Shown here piece by piece: positions 38,241 to 46,401 of a DNA stretch of 64,000 bases. This DNA is from Roseateles subflavus (GTDB lineage: Bacteria > Pseudomonadota > Gammaproteobacteria > Burkholderiales > Burkholderiaceae_C): contig NZ_JASVDS010000001.1 in NCBI RefSeq assembly GCF_030285365.1, forward strand, positions 1 to 64,000. Reading direction: 5' to 3'. The position numbers and the translations under genes are program-made. The notes below the pieces were generated by a model that worked only from the letters and a program-made list of their open reading frames with translations, was not told the DNA's origin and searched no databases. The first letter of the stretch is position 1, and each line of letters starts with the position of its first letter.

Positions 38241-39668
38241 TCAGTTTTCGAGAATCCAGGTGTCCTTGGTGCCACCACCCTGGCTGCTGTTCACCACCAG
38301 CGAGCCCTGCTTGAGCGCCACGCGCGTGAGCCCGCCCGCCACGAGGCTGATCTCGCGGCCGCTCAGCACGAAGGGCCGCAGGTCGATGTGGCGCGGCGCG
38401 ATGCCGGCCTCGACGAAGGTGGGGCAGCTCGAGAGGCACAGCGTGGGCTGCGCGATGTAGTTCGCCGGGTTGGCCTTCACCCGCGCGCGGAAGTCGTCCA
38501 CCTCCGCCGCGGTGGAGGCCGGCCCCACCAGCATGCCGTAGCCGCCCGCGCCGTGGACCTCCTTCACCACCAGGTCCTGCATGTGGCTCAGCACGTGATC
38601 CAGGTCCTGCGGCTTGCGGCACTGCCAGGTCGGCACGTTGTGCAGGATGGGCTCCTCGCCGAGGTAGAAGCGGATCATGTCCGGCACGTAGGGGTAGATG
38701 GACTTGTCGTCCGCCACGCCGGTGCCGATGGCATTGGCGAGGATCACATGCCCCTGCTTGTAGACGGACAGCAGCCCGGGCACGCCGAGCATGGAATCGG
38801 CGCGGAAGGCCAGCGGGTCGAGGAAGGCGTCGTCGATCCGGCGGTAGATCACGTCCACGCGCTTGGGCCCGACGGTCGTGCGCATGTAGAGGAACTCGTC
38901 CTTCACGAAGAGGTCCTGCCCCTCGACCAGCTCCACCCCCATCTGCTGCGCGAGGAAGGCATGCTCGAAATAGGCGCTGTTGAAGGGCCCCGGCGTGAGC
39001 ACCACCACCGTCGGGTTCTCCGCGAGGCTCGCGTGGCGCAGCGTGTTGAGCAGCAGCGTCGGGTAGTGGGCGACCGGCGCGATGGGGTAGCGCGCGAAGA
39101 GCTCCGGGAAGAGCCGCATCATCATCTTGCGGTTCTCCAGCATGTAGCTCACGCCGCTGGGCACGCGCAGGTTGTCCTCCAGCACGTAGTAGCCGCCGTC
39201 CGCATGGCGGATGAGATCGACGCCGGTGATGTGGGCGTAGATCCCGTGCGGCAGGTCCAGGCCCTGCATGGCGCTCTGGTACTGCGCATTCGCGAAGACC
39301 TGCTCGGCCGGGATCAGCCCGGCCTTGACGATCTCATGGTCGTGGTAGATGTCCCAGAGAAAGCGGTTCAGCGCCGTCACGCGCTGGCGCAGGCCGCGCT
39401 CCAGCAGCTGCCAGTCCGCGGCCGGCACGATGCGGGGCACGGTGTCGAAGGGGATGAGCCGCTCGGCCCCCGCCTCGTCGCCGTAGACCGCGAAGGTGAT
39501 GCCCACCTTGTGGAACAGCAGGTCCGCCTCGGCCCGCTTGTGGGCCAGGTCCTGCGGCGTGCGGGCCTGCAGCCAGTGGGCGAAGGCCTGGTAGTGCGGC
39601 CGGATGGCGCCGCTCTCGAGCAGCATCTCGTCGTAGTGGCCCGGCGGGGGCAGGGTCAGCGCATGCAT
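38241..39668 (-). CDS. Circularly permuted type 2 ATP-grasp protein
   Basis: A 475-residue protein of the DUF404/DUF407 family. It has the typical N-terminal HYDEMLLESGAIRPHYQAFA, then DLIRHADGGYYVLEDNLRVP near residue 155, and the ATP-grasp tail with VVKEVHGAGGYGMLVGP near 385. Such enzymes join a carboxylate to an amine with ATP through an acylphosphate. This is the first gene of the Anbu unit, so its promoter should lie in 39669-40017. A perfect palindrome is present 28 bases upstream of the start codon. Confidence 0.93.
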   Translation of the reverse strand: MHALTLPPPGHYDEMLLESGAIRPHYQAFAHWLQARTPQDLAHKRAEADLLFHKVGITFAVYGDEAGAERLIPFDTVPRIVPAADWQLLERGLRQRVTALNRFLWDIYHDHEIVKAGLIPAEQVFANAQYQSAMQGLDLPHGIYAHITGVDLIRHADGGYYVLEDNLRVPSGVSYMLENRKMMMRLFPELFARYPIAPVAHYPTLLLNTLRHASLAENPTVVVLTPGPFNSAYFEHAFLAQQMGVELVEGQDLFVKDEFLYMRTTVGPKRVDVIYRRIDDAFLDPLAFRADSMLGVPGLLSVYKQGHVILANAIGTGVADDKSIYPYVPDMIRFYLGEEPILHNVPTWQCRKPQDLDHVLSHMQDLVVKEVHGAGGYGMLVGPASTAAEVDDFRARVKANPANYIAQPTLCLSSCPTFVEAGIAPRHIDLRPFVLSGREISLVAGGLTRVALKQGSLVVNSSQGGGTKDTWILEN

Positions 39669-40017
39669 GGGGACTCCAGAAGCCTCTGCTCACAGACCTT
39701 GCAAGGTGCATGCCCAGACCTTGACTGGCGCCAGGCCGTCCGGTGCACGAGTCGGGTGCGTGAAAACCCTGAAGCCCGTGCATGACGCCACCTGCTGGTG
39801 CGGCGCCGCACCACCTCGCTTCATGAAACGCGCGTGAAACTCTGTGGAATACGTCGCCTTGCGCGAAATTAGGGCGCGCAGCCCATCACTTCTGCGCGCT
39901 TTCCCCGAGACGCGCCGGGCGCCGGCTTGCATAGCATGCGGGAACGCCAGAGGCCGTGTCGTTCCGTAACACCGAGAACGTCAAAGCCCGCGATTCACAG
40001 AACGTCGAAGGGAATCC
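39669..40017. promoter_or_regulatory. Divergent promoter region, Anbu operon / binding protein
   Basis: These 349 bases carry no gene. A perfect 12-bp palindrome ACCTTGCAAGGT lies at 39696-39707, close to the Anbu-operon start. Near the other end, AGAACGTCAAAG (39975) and AGAACGTCGAAG (39999) form a direct repeat with 24-base periodicity just before the binding-protein gene. GAAGGG ahead of the ATG at 40018 serves as ribosome-binding site. Confidence 0.5.
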
Positions 40018-41004
40018 ATGCTGAACCACACACCCGCTCATCCGGCACGCCCGCTCGTCGCCGCACTGCTGGGTCTGGCCCTGGCCGCATCCGGCCTCGC
40101 ACAGGCGCAGGGCCTCAGCGTGGGCGCCATCCTCCCGGAATCCTGGCCCAGCGCCGCGCAGGCCGAGGACATGCGCGACGGCATGACCCTGGCCCTCAAG
40201 ACCAGCTCCCTGCAGCCCGCACCGAAGCTCGTCATCAAGGACAGCGGCTGCGACGCCAAGAAGGCGCAAGCCGCGGCGCAGGGCTATGTGGCCGCCAAGG
40301 TGGACCTCGTCATCGGCGGCTTCTGCGTGCTGGGCGAGGTGCCCGCCACGCTCAAGGCGGCCAACATCCCCATGGTCTCGGCCAACGCCGAGCGCCTCAA
40401 GAGCCATGACGGCCTGATCCAGCTGGGCCGCGTCGGTGCCGGCGCCGCCGAGGAGATTGCGGCCAAGCTGCGCTCCCAGACCGGCCTGCGCGTCACCGCC
40501 TCCAGCGCCTGCTGGATCGACTTCGAGACCCCCGTCTCCGACAAGTACGACGCCGGCCTGTGCCCCACGCTGCCGGTGGACAAGTCCCGCTGGAGCGAGG
40601 TGGCCGCCGCCTACGAGGCGGCCTTCCGCAAGCCCTTCAGCGTCTCCGCCGCGCGCGGTCACGCCGCCATGGAGGTGGCGCTGGCCTACCTCAAGAAGCA
40701 GCGCACGGCCTCGCGCGCCGCTGCCGCCGGTGAGGCGCTGAACGCCCGCACCGTGCTCGGCCAGCCCCTGGCCAAGGACAGCATCGTGCCGGAAGACGCG
40801 CTGCAGCTGAGCTTCGCGAACCGCACCGTCAAGCCCGGCAGCCGCGATGCCCAGGTCATGGACCAGCTCGTCAAGGCCAAGAGCTGCGACTGCAAGTCCG
40901 GCCCGGACTGCGGCAAGGGCACGCCCTGGGCCGGCATGCCCTTCACCGTCGTGCCGCCCGGCAAGCAGCCGGCCGCCTGCCCGCAGGTGCTGGCCAGCCG
41001 CTGA
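40018..41004 (+). CDS. Type-1 periplasmic substrate-binding protein (Leu/Ile/Val-binding-like)
   Basis: A 328-residue secreted binding protein. Residues 1-30 are a signal peptide ending GLAQAQ, followed by LSVGAILPESWP and a shortened type-1 periplasmic fold. It is shorter than UrtA and has no permease or ATPase partner. Unusual for the family are about eight cysteines, including a CDC and CGKG cluster near residues 287-297. It precedes ureD by 56 bases, so it may belong to the urea module or sense another ligand. The ligand is unknown. Confidence 0.75.
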   Translation: MLNHTPAHPARPLVAALLGLALAASGLAQAQGLSVGAILPESWPSAAQAEDMRDGMTLALKTSSLQPAPKLVIKDSGCDAKKAQAAAQGYVAAKVDLVIGGFCVLGEVPATLKAANIPMVSANAERLKSHDGLIQLGRVGAGAAEEIAAKLRSQTGLRVTASSACWIDFETPVSDKYDAGLCPTLPVDKSRWSEVAAAYEAAFRKPFSVSAARGHAAMEVALAYLKKQRTASRAAAAGEALNARTVLGQPLAKDSIVPEDALQLSFANRTVKPGSRDAQVMDQLVKAKSCDCKSGPDCGKGTPWAGMPFTVVPPGKQPAACPQVLASR

Positions 41005-41033
41005 TCCCGGCCCGGCGGAGGGCGCCGGCCGCT

Positions 41034-41056
41034 GGCAGGCTTCTTGCAAACCTGCC
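41034..41056. promoter_or_regulatory. Inverted repeat immediately upstream of ureD
   Basis: GGCAGG-N11-CCTGCC is a perfect 6-bp dyad ending four bases before the ureD ATG. Its position over the translation start could sequester the ribosome-binding region or act as an operator. It has no T-run to act as a terminator. Confidence 0.4.
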
Positions 41057-41060
41057 GCGC

Positions 41061-41972
41061 ATGCCCTCCTCTGCCTGCCCTGATCCCGACGTTTCCGTGG
41101 CGCCCGGCGGCCCGGCCCCCGGCGCCGGCTGGCTGGCCCGACTGCAGCTGCAGGCGCAACGCGAGGGCGAACGCACCGTCACCCGCAGCCGCCATCACGG
41201 CCCGCTGCGCGTGCTCCGCCACCTCTATCCCGAAGGCCCGCGCATCGCCCACGAGGTGCTGGTCCACCCGCCCAGCGGCCTGGTGGGCGGCGACCGGCTC
41301 GAGATCGGGCTGGACCTCGACGCCGGCAGCCATGTGCTGATGAGCACGCCCGGCAGCACCCGCTTCTACCGCAGCAACGGCCCCTGGGCCGCGCAGCGCG
41401 TCGAGGCCCGGCTCGGCGAGGGCGCGCGCCTGGAATGGCTGCCGCTGGAGACCATCGCCCACCCCGGCTGCCGCGCCCGCAACGAGGTCCGGGTCGAGAT
41501 GGCGCCGGGCGCCGAGCTGTTCTGGTCGGAGGTGCTGTGCCTGGGCCTGCCGGCCAGCCGGCTGGCCTTCGACCACGGCTGCTTCGAGCAGTCCCTCGAC
41601 ATCGTGGGGCAGTGGCGCGAGCGCGCCCTGCTGGACGGCACCGACGCGCTGCTGCTGGACAGCGGCCCGGGCCTGGCCGGCCGACGCTGCCTGGGCACGC
41701 TGCTGATGGTGCGGGCCGAGCCCTGGCAGCGCACGGACCTCACGGACTGGTGCGAGGCCAGCCATGCGCTGATCGAGACGCATGAGGCCCGCGTGTCGCC
41801 CGCCCTGGGCCTGCGCGCGGGTGTCACCGCGCCCGGCCCGCAGGTGCTGCTCCTGCGCGTGCTGGCGCAGCAGGCCGAGCCCGTCCAGGCGCTGCTGCGG
41901 GCCACGTGGGCCCTGTGGCGCGCGCGGGCCTGGGGCCTCACGCCTTTGCCGCCGCGGACCTGGTCCTTCTGA
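41061..41972 (+). CDS. ureD: Urease accessory protein UreD (UreH)
   Basis: A 303-residue scaffold protein that binds apo-urease and, with UreF and UreG, delivers nickel to the active site in the cytosol. Recognisable blocks are GPLRVLRHLYPEGPRIAHEV near 50, GLVGGDRLEIGLDL near 75, STPGSTRFYRSNG near 96 and LEWLPLETIAHPGC near 125. It is separated from the rest of the ure genes by the reverse-oriented urt/kinase block, so it needs its own promoter or readthrough from the binding-protein gene. The 25-base space to the converging urtE stop contains no clear terminator. Confidence 0.95.
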   Translation: MPSSACPDPDVSVAPGGPAPGAGWLARLQLQAQREGERTVTRSRHHGPLRVLRHLYPEGPRIAHEVLVHPPSGLVGGDRLEIGLDLDAGSHVLMSTPGSTRFYRSNGPWAAQRVEARLGEGARLEWLPLETIAHPGCRARNEVRVEMAPGAELFWSEVLCLGLPASRLAFDHGCFEQSLDIVGQWRERALLDGTDALLLDSGPGLAGRRCLGTLLMVRAEPWQRTDLTDWCEASHALIETHEARVSPALGLRAGVTAPGPQVLLLRVLAQQAEPVQALLRATWALWRARAWGLTPLPPRTWSF

Positions 41973-41997
41973 GCCCCGCCCCGGCCGGCTCTGGCGG

Positions 41998-42711
41998 CTA
42001 CAGCGCCATCATCTCGCGCACGCCGCGCTCGGCGAGCAGATGGGCGGGTCCGCAGGACAAGACCTGACCCCGCTCCAGCAGCAGGTAGTCGTCGGCCAGG
42101 GCGGCCGCGAAGTCGTAGTACTGCTCGCACAGCAGCACGGCCATGGGCTGGCCGTCCAGGCCCTCGCCGGCCAGGCGCCTCAGCACGCGGCCGATGTCCT
42201 GGATGATGTTGGGCTGGATGCCCTCGGTGGGCTCGTCCAGCACCAGCAGCCGGGGCCCCGGCGCCAGCGCCCGGGCGATGGCGAGCTGCTGCTGCTGCCC
42301 GCCCGAGAGATCGCCGCCGCGACGCCCGCGCATCTGCGCCAGCACCGGGAAGAGCTCGTACAGCGCCTCGGGCACGGGCGTGCGGCCGGGACGGCTCGCG
42401 AGGCCCATGCGCAGGTTCTCCTCCACCGTCAGCCGCGAGAAGATCTCCCGCCCCTGCGGCACGTAGCCGATGCCGCGCCGCACCCGCTGGTGGGTGGGCA
42501 GCTTGGTGATGTCCTCGCCGGCGTAGCGCAGCGTGCCGGCACGCACCGGCAGCAGGCCCATCAGCACCTTGAGCAGCGTCGTCTTGCCGACGCCGTTGCG
42601 GCCGAGCAGCGTGGTGATGCGGCCGACCTCGCAGCGCAGGGAGACCTCGCGCAGGATGTGCGAGCCGCCGTAGAACTGGTGCAGGCCGGAGGCCTCGAGC
42701 AGGGGGGTCAT
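41998..42711 (-). CDS. urtE: Urea ABC transporter ATP-binding protein UrtE
   Basis: A 237-residue ABC ATPase with Walker A GRNGVGKTTLLK near 36, signature LSGGQQQQLAIARAL near 136, Walker B LLVLDEPTEGIQPNI and the switch His region. With UrtD it powers urea import through UrtBC. QQQQLA in the signature and EGIQPNIIQDIGRVLR are typical of UrtE compared with LivF. It is the last gene of urtABCDE, 31 bases after urtD. Confidence 0.95.
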   Translation of the reverse strand: MTPLLEASGLHQFYGGSHILREVSLRCEVGRITTLLGRNGVGKTTLLKVLMGLLPVRAGTLRYAGEDITKLPTHQRVRRGIGYVPQGREIFSRLTVEENLRMGLASRPGRTPVPEALYELFPVLAQMRGRRGGDLSGGQQQQLAIARALAPGPRLLVLDEPTEGIQPNIIQDIGRVLRRLAGEGLDGQPMAVLLCEQYYDFAAALADDYLLLERGQVLSCGPAHLLAERGVREMMAL

Positions 42712-42742
42712 GCGTGCGTCCTTCGCAGCCTCGGTGGCGGGC

Positions 42743-43579
42743 TCAGCGGCCCAGATAGACCTCGATCACCCGCTCGTCGGCCTGCACCTGCGGGAGCGTG
42801 CCTTCGGCCAGCACGCGCCCTTCGCAGAGCACCGTCACCTTCTCGGCGATGCGGGCGATGAAGCTCATGTCATGCTCGACGACGACCAGCGAGTGCCGGC
42901 CCCGCAGGCTCAGGAAGAGCTCCGCGGTGCGCTCGGTCTCCTGGTCCGTCATGCCGGCCACGGGTTCATCGAGCAGCAGCAGCTGCGGGTCCTGCGCGAG
43001 CAGCATGCCGATCTCCAGCCACTGCTTCTGCCCGTGGCTCAGCAGCCCGGCGAGGCGCTCCGGGCAGTCGCGCAGGCGCACGAGCTGCAGCAGCTCGTCG
43101 ATGCGGTCGCGCTGCTCGCCGCTCAGGGGCCGCCACAGCGCCGCGCCCACCCGCCGCGAGCCCCGCACCGCGAGGCTGAGGTTGTCCCAGACGCTGAGCG
43201 CCTCGAACACACTGGGCTTCTGGAACTTGCGCCCCAGGCCCAGGCTCGCGATCTCGGACTCCTGGTACTGCAGCAGGTCCAGCGTCGCGCCGAACCAGAC
43301 CTGGCCGCTGTCCGGGCGGGTCTTGCCGGTGATGACGTCCATCATCGTCGTCTTGCCCGCGCCATTGGGGCCGATGATGCAGCGCAGCTCGCCAGGCGCG
43401 ATGTCCAGGCTGAGCCGGTCCAGCGCCTGGAAGCCGTCGAAGCTCACGCTGACCTCGTCGAGGTACAGGATGCGGCCGTGCCGCAGGTCCACCGCGCCGG
43501 GCGACAGCACGGCGCCCGGCCGGGCCGCCCGCGCACCGGCCAGGCGCGCGGCGCCCGCTTCCAGCAGCTCGGGATTCAT
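42743..43579 (-). CDS. urtD: Urea ABC transporter ATP-binding protein UrtD
   Basis: A 278-residue ABC ATPase with Walker A GPNGAGKTTMMD, the signature LSHGQKQWLEIGMLL (characteristic of UrtD) and Walker B LLLLDEPVAGMTDQE. The ATG at 43579 overlaps the urtC stop as ATGA, which fixes this start over a longer Arg-rich frame. A short Ala-rich N-terminal arm of about 35 residues precedes the domain. It works as a heterodimer with UrtE. Confidence 0.95.
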   Translation of the reverse strand: MNPELLEAGAARLAGARAARPGAVLSPGAVDLRHGRILYLDEVSVSFDGFQALDRLSLDIAPGELRCIIGPNGAGKTTMMDVITGKTRPDSGQVWFGATLDLLQYQESEIASLGLGRKFQKPSVFEALSVWDNLSLAVRGSRRVGAALWRPLSGEQRDRIDELLQLVRLRDCPERLAGLLSHGQKQWLEIGMLLAQDPQLLLLDEPVAGMTDQETERTAELFLSLRGRHSLVVVEHDMSFIARIAEKVTVLCEGRVLAEGTLPQVQADERVIEVYLGR

Positions 43580-44748
43580 GGCGTGCCCCCTTCGTCGCCG
43601 GGACCGGGAGGCGTGCGGGCCGGGCGCCGCCGCCCGGCCATCGCGCGGCCCAGCAGGCCGGCCAGCCCCTGGGGCAGGAACAGCGTCACCGCCACGAAGA
43701 GCGCCCCCAGCAGGTACAGCCACATGTCAGGCGCGAGCACCGTCAGCCAGCTCTTCGTGCCATTCACCGCGAAGGCGCCGAGCATCGGCCCCCACAGGCT
43801 GCCGCGCCCGCCCACGGCGGCCCACACGGCGATCTCGATGCTGTTGGCCACGCTCATCTCGCTCGGGTTGATGATGCCCACCTGCGGCACGTACAGCGCG
43901 CCGGCCACGCCGCACAGCATGGCCGAGAGCGTCCACAGGAAGAGCTTGTAGGACAGGGGCTGGTAGCCCATGAAGCGCAGACGCGGCTCGGCATCGCGCA
44001 GCGCGAGCAGCACCCGGCCGAAGCGGCCCCGCGTCAGCCAGCGTGCGCCAAGAAAGGCCAGCAGCAGCGCCCCGGCGCTCAGCCCGCAGAGCACGGCACG
44101 CATGCCCGGGGTGGCCAGCGGCAGGCCCAGCAGACGCTTGAAGTCCGTGAAGCCGTTGTTGCCGCCGAAGCCGGTCTCATTGCGGAAGAAGAGCAGCATG
44201 GCCGCGTAGGTCAGCGCCTGCGTGATGATCGAGAAGTACACGCCCTGGATGCGCGAGCGGAAGGCGAAGAAGCCGAAGACCAGCGCCAGCACGCCGGGCA
44301 CCAGCGGCACCAGCAGCAGCGTGGCGAGGAAGCTGTCGCTGAGCTGCCAGTGCCAGGGCAGCGTCTTCCAGTCCAGGAAGACCATGAAGTCGGGCAGCTC
44401 GCTCTGGTACTGCCCGTCACGGCCGATCTGCCGCATCAGGTGCATGCCCATCACGTAGCCGCCCAGCGCGAAGAACAGACCGTGGCCGAGCGAGAGGATG
44501 CCCGCGAAGCCCCAGATCAGGTCCATGGCCAGGGCGCACAGGGCGTAGCAGCAGAACTTGCCGACGAGCGAGACGCCATACGCGCCGAGATGCAGCGCGT
44601 GCGTCGGCGGCACCAGGCCGTGCAGCACGGGCACGCCGATGACCGCCAGCAGGAACAGCGCAGCCCACAGCGCCCAGGCCGGCCGGGACAGCAGCGCCGG
44701 CGGGGCCGGCAGGGGCGACAGGGAATCAGCAGGCGTGGCGGCCTTCAT
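43576..44748 (-). CDS. urtC: Urea ABC transporter permease UrtC
   Basis: A 390-residue LivM-type inner-membrane permease with about ten hydrophobic segments. MDLIWGFAGILSLGHGLFFA near residue 76 and the C-terminal IEIAVWAAVGGRGSLWGPML are hallmarks of UrtC. It pairs with UrtB to form the urea channel. Its start overlaps the urtB stop by four bases, and its stop overlaps urtD, so the three are translationally coupled. Confidence 0.95.
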   Translation of the reverse strand: MKAATPADSLSPLPAPPALLSRPAWALWAALFLLAVIGVPVLHGLVPPTHALHLGAYGVSLVGKFCCYALCALAMDLIWGFAGILSLGHGLFFALGGYVMGMHLMRQIGRDGQYQSELPDFMVFLDWKTLPWHWQLSDSFLATLLLVPLVPGVLALVFGFFAFRSRIQGVYFSIITQALTYAAMLLFFRNETGFGGNNGFTDFKRLLGLPLATPGMRAVLCGLSAGALLLAFLGARWLTRGRFGRVLLALRDAEPRLRFMGYQPLSYKLFLWTLSAMLCGVAGALYVPQVGIINPSEMSVANSIEIAVWAAVGGRGSLWGPMLGAFAVNGTKSWLTVLAPDMWLYLLGALFVAVTLFLPQGLAGLLGRAMAGRRRPARTPPGPGDEGGTP

Positions 44749-46367
44749 TCAGCACGTCCTTTCATGGCGAACAGGCCCTGCGGCCGCTTCTGGATCACGG
44801 CGATGAGGATCACGAGCAGGGCGATCTTGGCGAGCACGGCGCCGAGGCCGGCTTCCAGCGCCTTGGCCGCCAGGCCCAGCCCCAGGGCCGCATACACGGT
44901 GCCGGCCAGCTGCCCCACCCCGCCGAGCACGACGACCATGAAGGCATCGACGATGTAGGACTGGCCGAGGTCGGGCCCCACATTGCCGATCTGGCTCAGC
45001 GCGCAGCCGGCGAGGCCGGCGAGGCCCGACCCCAGCGCGAAGGCGTAGGTGTCGACCCGCGCGGTGGCCACGCCCACGCAGCTCGCCATGCGGCGGTTCT
45101 GCGTGACGGCGCGCACGAAGAGCCCGAGGCGCGTGCGCTGCAGCAGGAAGGCCATGCCCAGCAGCACGACGGCCGCGAAGCCGACGATCAGCAGGCGATT
45201 GAAGGGCAGGCTCAGCGAGGGCATCAGCTGCCATCCCCCGCTCATCCAGGCCGGGTTCTCGACGCTCACGTTCTGCGCGCCAAAGAGGCTGCGCACCGTC
45301 TGCATCAGCACGAGGCTCAGGCCCCAGGTCGCCAGCAGCGTCTCGAGCGGCCGGCCGTAGAGCCAGCGCAGCACGAGGCGCTCCATCAGCGCGCCGACGG
45401 CCGCGGCGGCCAGGAAGGCCACGGGCAGCGCGGCCAGCAGGTAGTAGTCGAAGGCGCCCACGGGCAGCCACTGACGGAAGGCCCCCTGCACGCCCCAGGT
45501 GGCGTAGGCGCCGATCATCATCAGCTCGCCGTGCGCCATGTTGATCACGCCCATCAGCCCGTAGGTGATGGCCAGACCCAGGGCCACCAGCAGCAGCACC
45601 GAGCCGAGGCTGAGGCCGGTGAAGAGCTGGGCCGCGCGCTCGCCCCAGGCCAGGCGGTCCTGCAGGGCCTTGAGCGACCCCTGCAGCGCGCCGCGCACCG
45701 CGGGGTCGGTCTCGGTCGCGAGCTGCTCGCGCAGCACGGGCTCCAGGGCGGGGTCATCGGCCTGCCCGAGCGCGCGGGCCGCCCGCAGGCGCTCGGCGGC
45801 CTCGGGGCTCGCCAGGCGGGCGGCGGCCAGCGTGCGCTGCAGCAGTGCACGCACGGCCGGCACCGGCTCCTGCGCCCAGGCCGCCTCCATCGGGGCGACC
45901 CAGGCCAGATCCGGCGCCTCGCTGAGCACGCGCGCGGCCTGCAGGCGCTGGGCCGGGTCGGACGACGGCAGCCGCCGCAGCGCCAGCGCGCGCTCCAGCC
46001 GGGCCCGCAGGCGGTTGTTGAGCGGCGGCTCCTGCAGATCCGCCGGACAGGCACCGGCGGCCGCCGGACCGGGCAGCGGCTGGCATTGCGTGGGGGACCG
46101 CGCCTGCCACAGCCGACCGTCCGCGCCCACGCGCAGCTGCTCGGCGCCCCAGGCCTCCAGCAGCGCCAGGCTGGCCGGCCCCGGGTCGCGGGCCAGGCGC
46201 TCGATGAGCGCGAGGCGCGGCTCCGGGTCCTCGTCCAGCAGGGTCTGGGCGTCGGCGCCCGCGTCCGGCTGGGCCGCCGCGGGCAGGCTGAGCAGCAGGG
46301 CCAGCACCAGCAGAGGCAGGCGGTGCCAGCGCAGCGTCCGGAGCATCGACAGGATCGGCAGGGGCAT
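44745..46367 (-). CDS. urtB: Urea ABC transporter permease UrtB
   Basis: A 540-residue permease. Residues 1-32 are a signal peptide (LLLSLPAAAQ), then a periplasmic helical region of about 200 residues that is peculiar to UrtB. The LivH-like membrane domain begins at about 240 (GLAITYGLMGVINMAHGELM). The extracytoplasmic insert is present at the usual length. It lies 34 bases after urtA and overlaps urtC by ATGA. Confidence 0.94.
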   Translation of the reverse strand: MPLPILSMLRTLRWHRLPLLVLALLLSLPAAAQPDAGADAQTLLDEDPEPRLALIERLARDPGPASLALLEAWGAEQLRVGADGRLWQARSPTQCQPLPGPAAAGACPADLQEPPLNNRLRARLERALALRRLPSSDPAQRLQAARVLSEAPDLAWVAPMEAAWAQEPVPAVRALLQRTLAAARLASPEAAERLRAARALGQADDPALEPVLREQLATETDPAVRGALQGSLKALQDRLAWGERAAQLFTGLSLGSVLLLVALGLAITYGLMGVINMAHGELMMIGAYATWGVQGAFRQWLPVGAFDYYLLAALPVAFLAAAAVGALMERLVLRWLYGRPLETLLATWGLSLVLMQTVRSLFGAQNVSVENPAWMSGGWQLMPSLSLPFNRLLIVGFAAVVLLGMAFLLQRTRLGLFVRAVTQNRRMASCVGVATARVDTYAFALGSGLAGLAGCALSQIGNVGPDLGQSYIVDAFMVVVLGGVGQLAGTVYAALGLGLAAKALEAGLGAVLAKIALLVILIAVIQKRPQGLFAMKGRAE

Positions 46368-46401
46368 GGTGGCGTCCGTTCAGCGCTTCACAGGCTCAGG
46401 C

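Noticed and set aside
37263-39785. Open frame of 840 codons on the forward strand
   Set aside because: Antisense to the alpha-E and ATP-grasp genes and made of His/Arg/Gln/Ala-rich sequence without domains.
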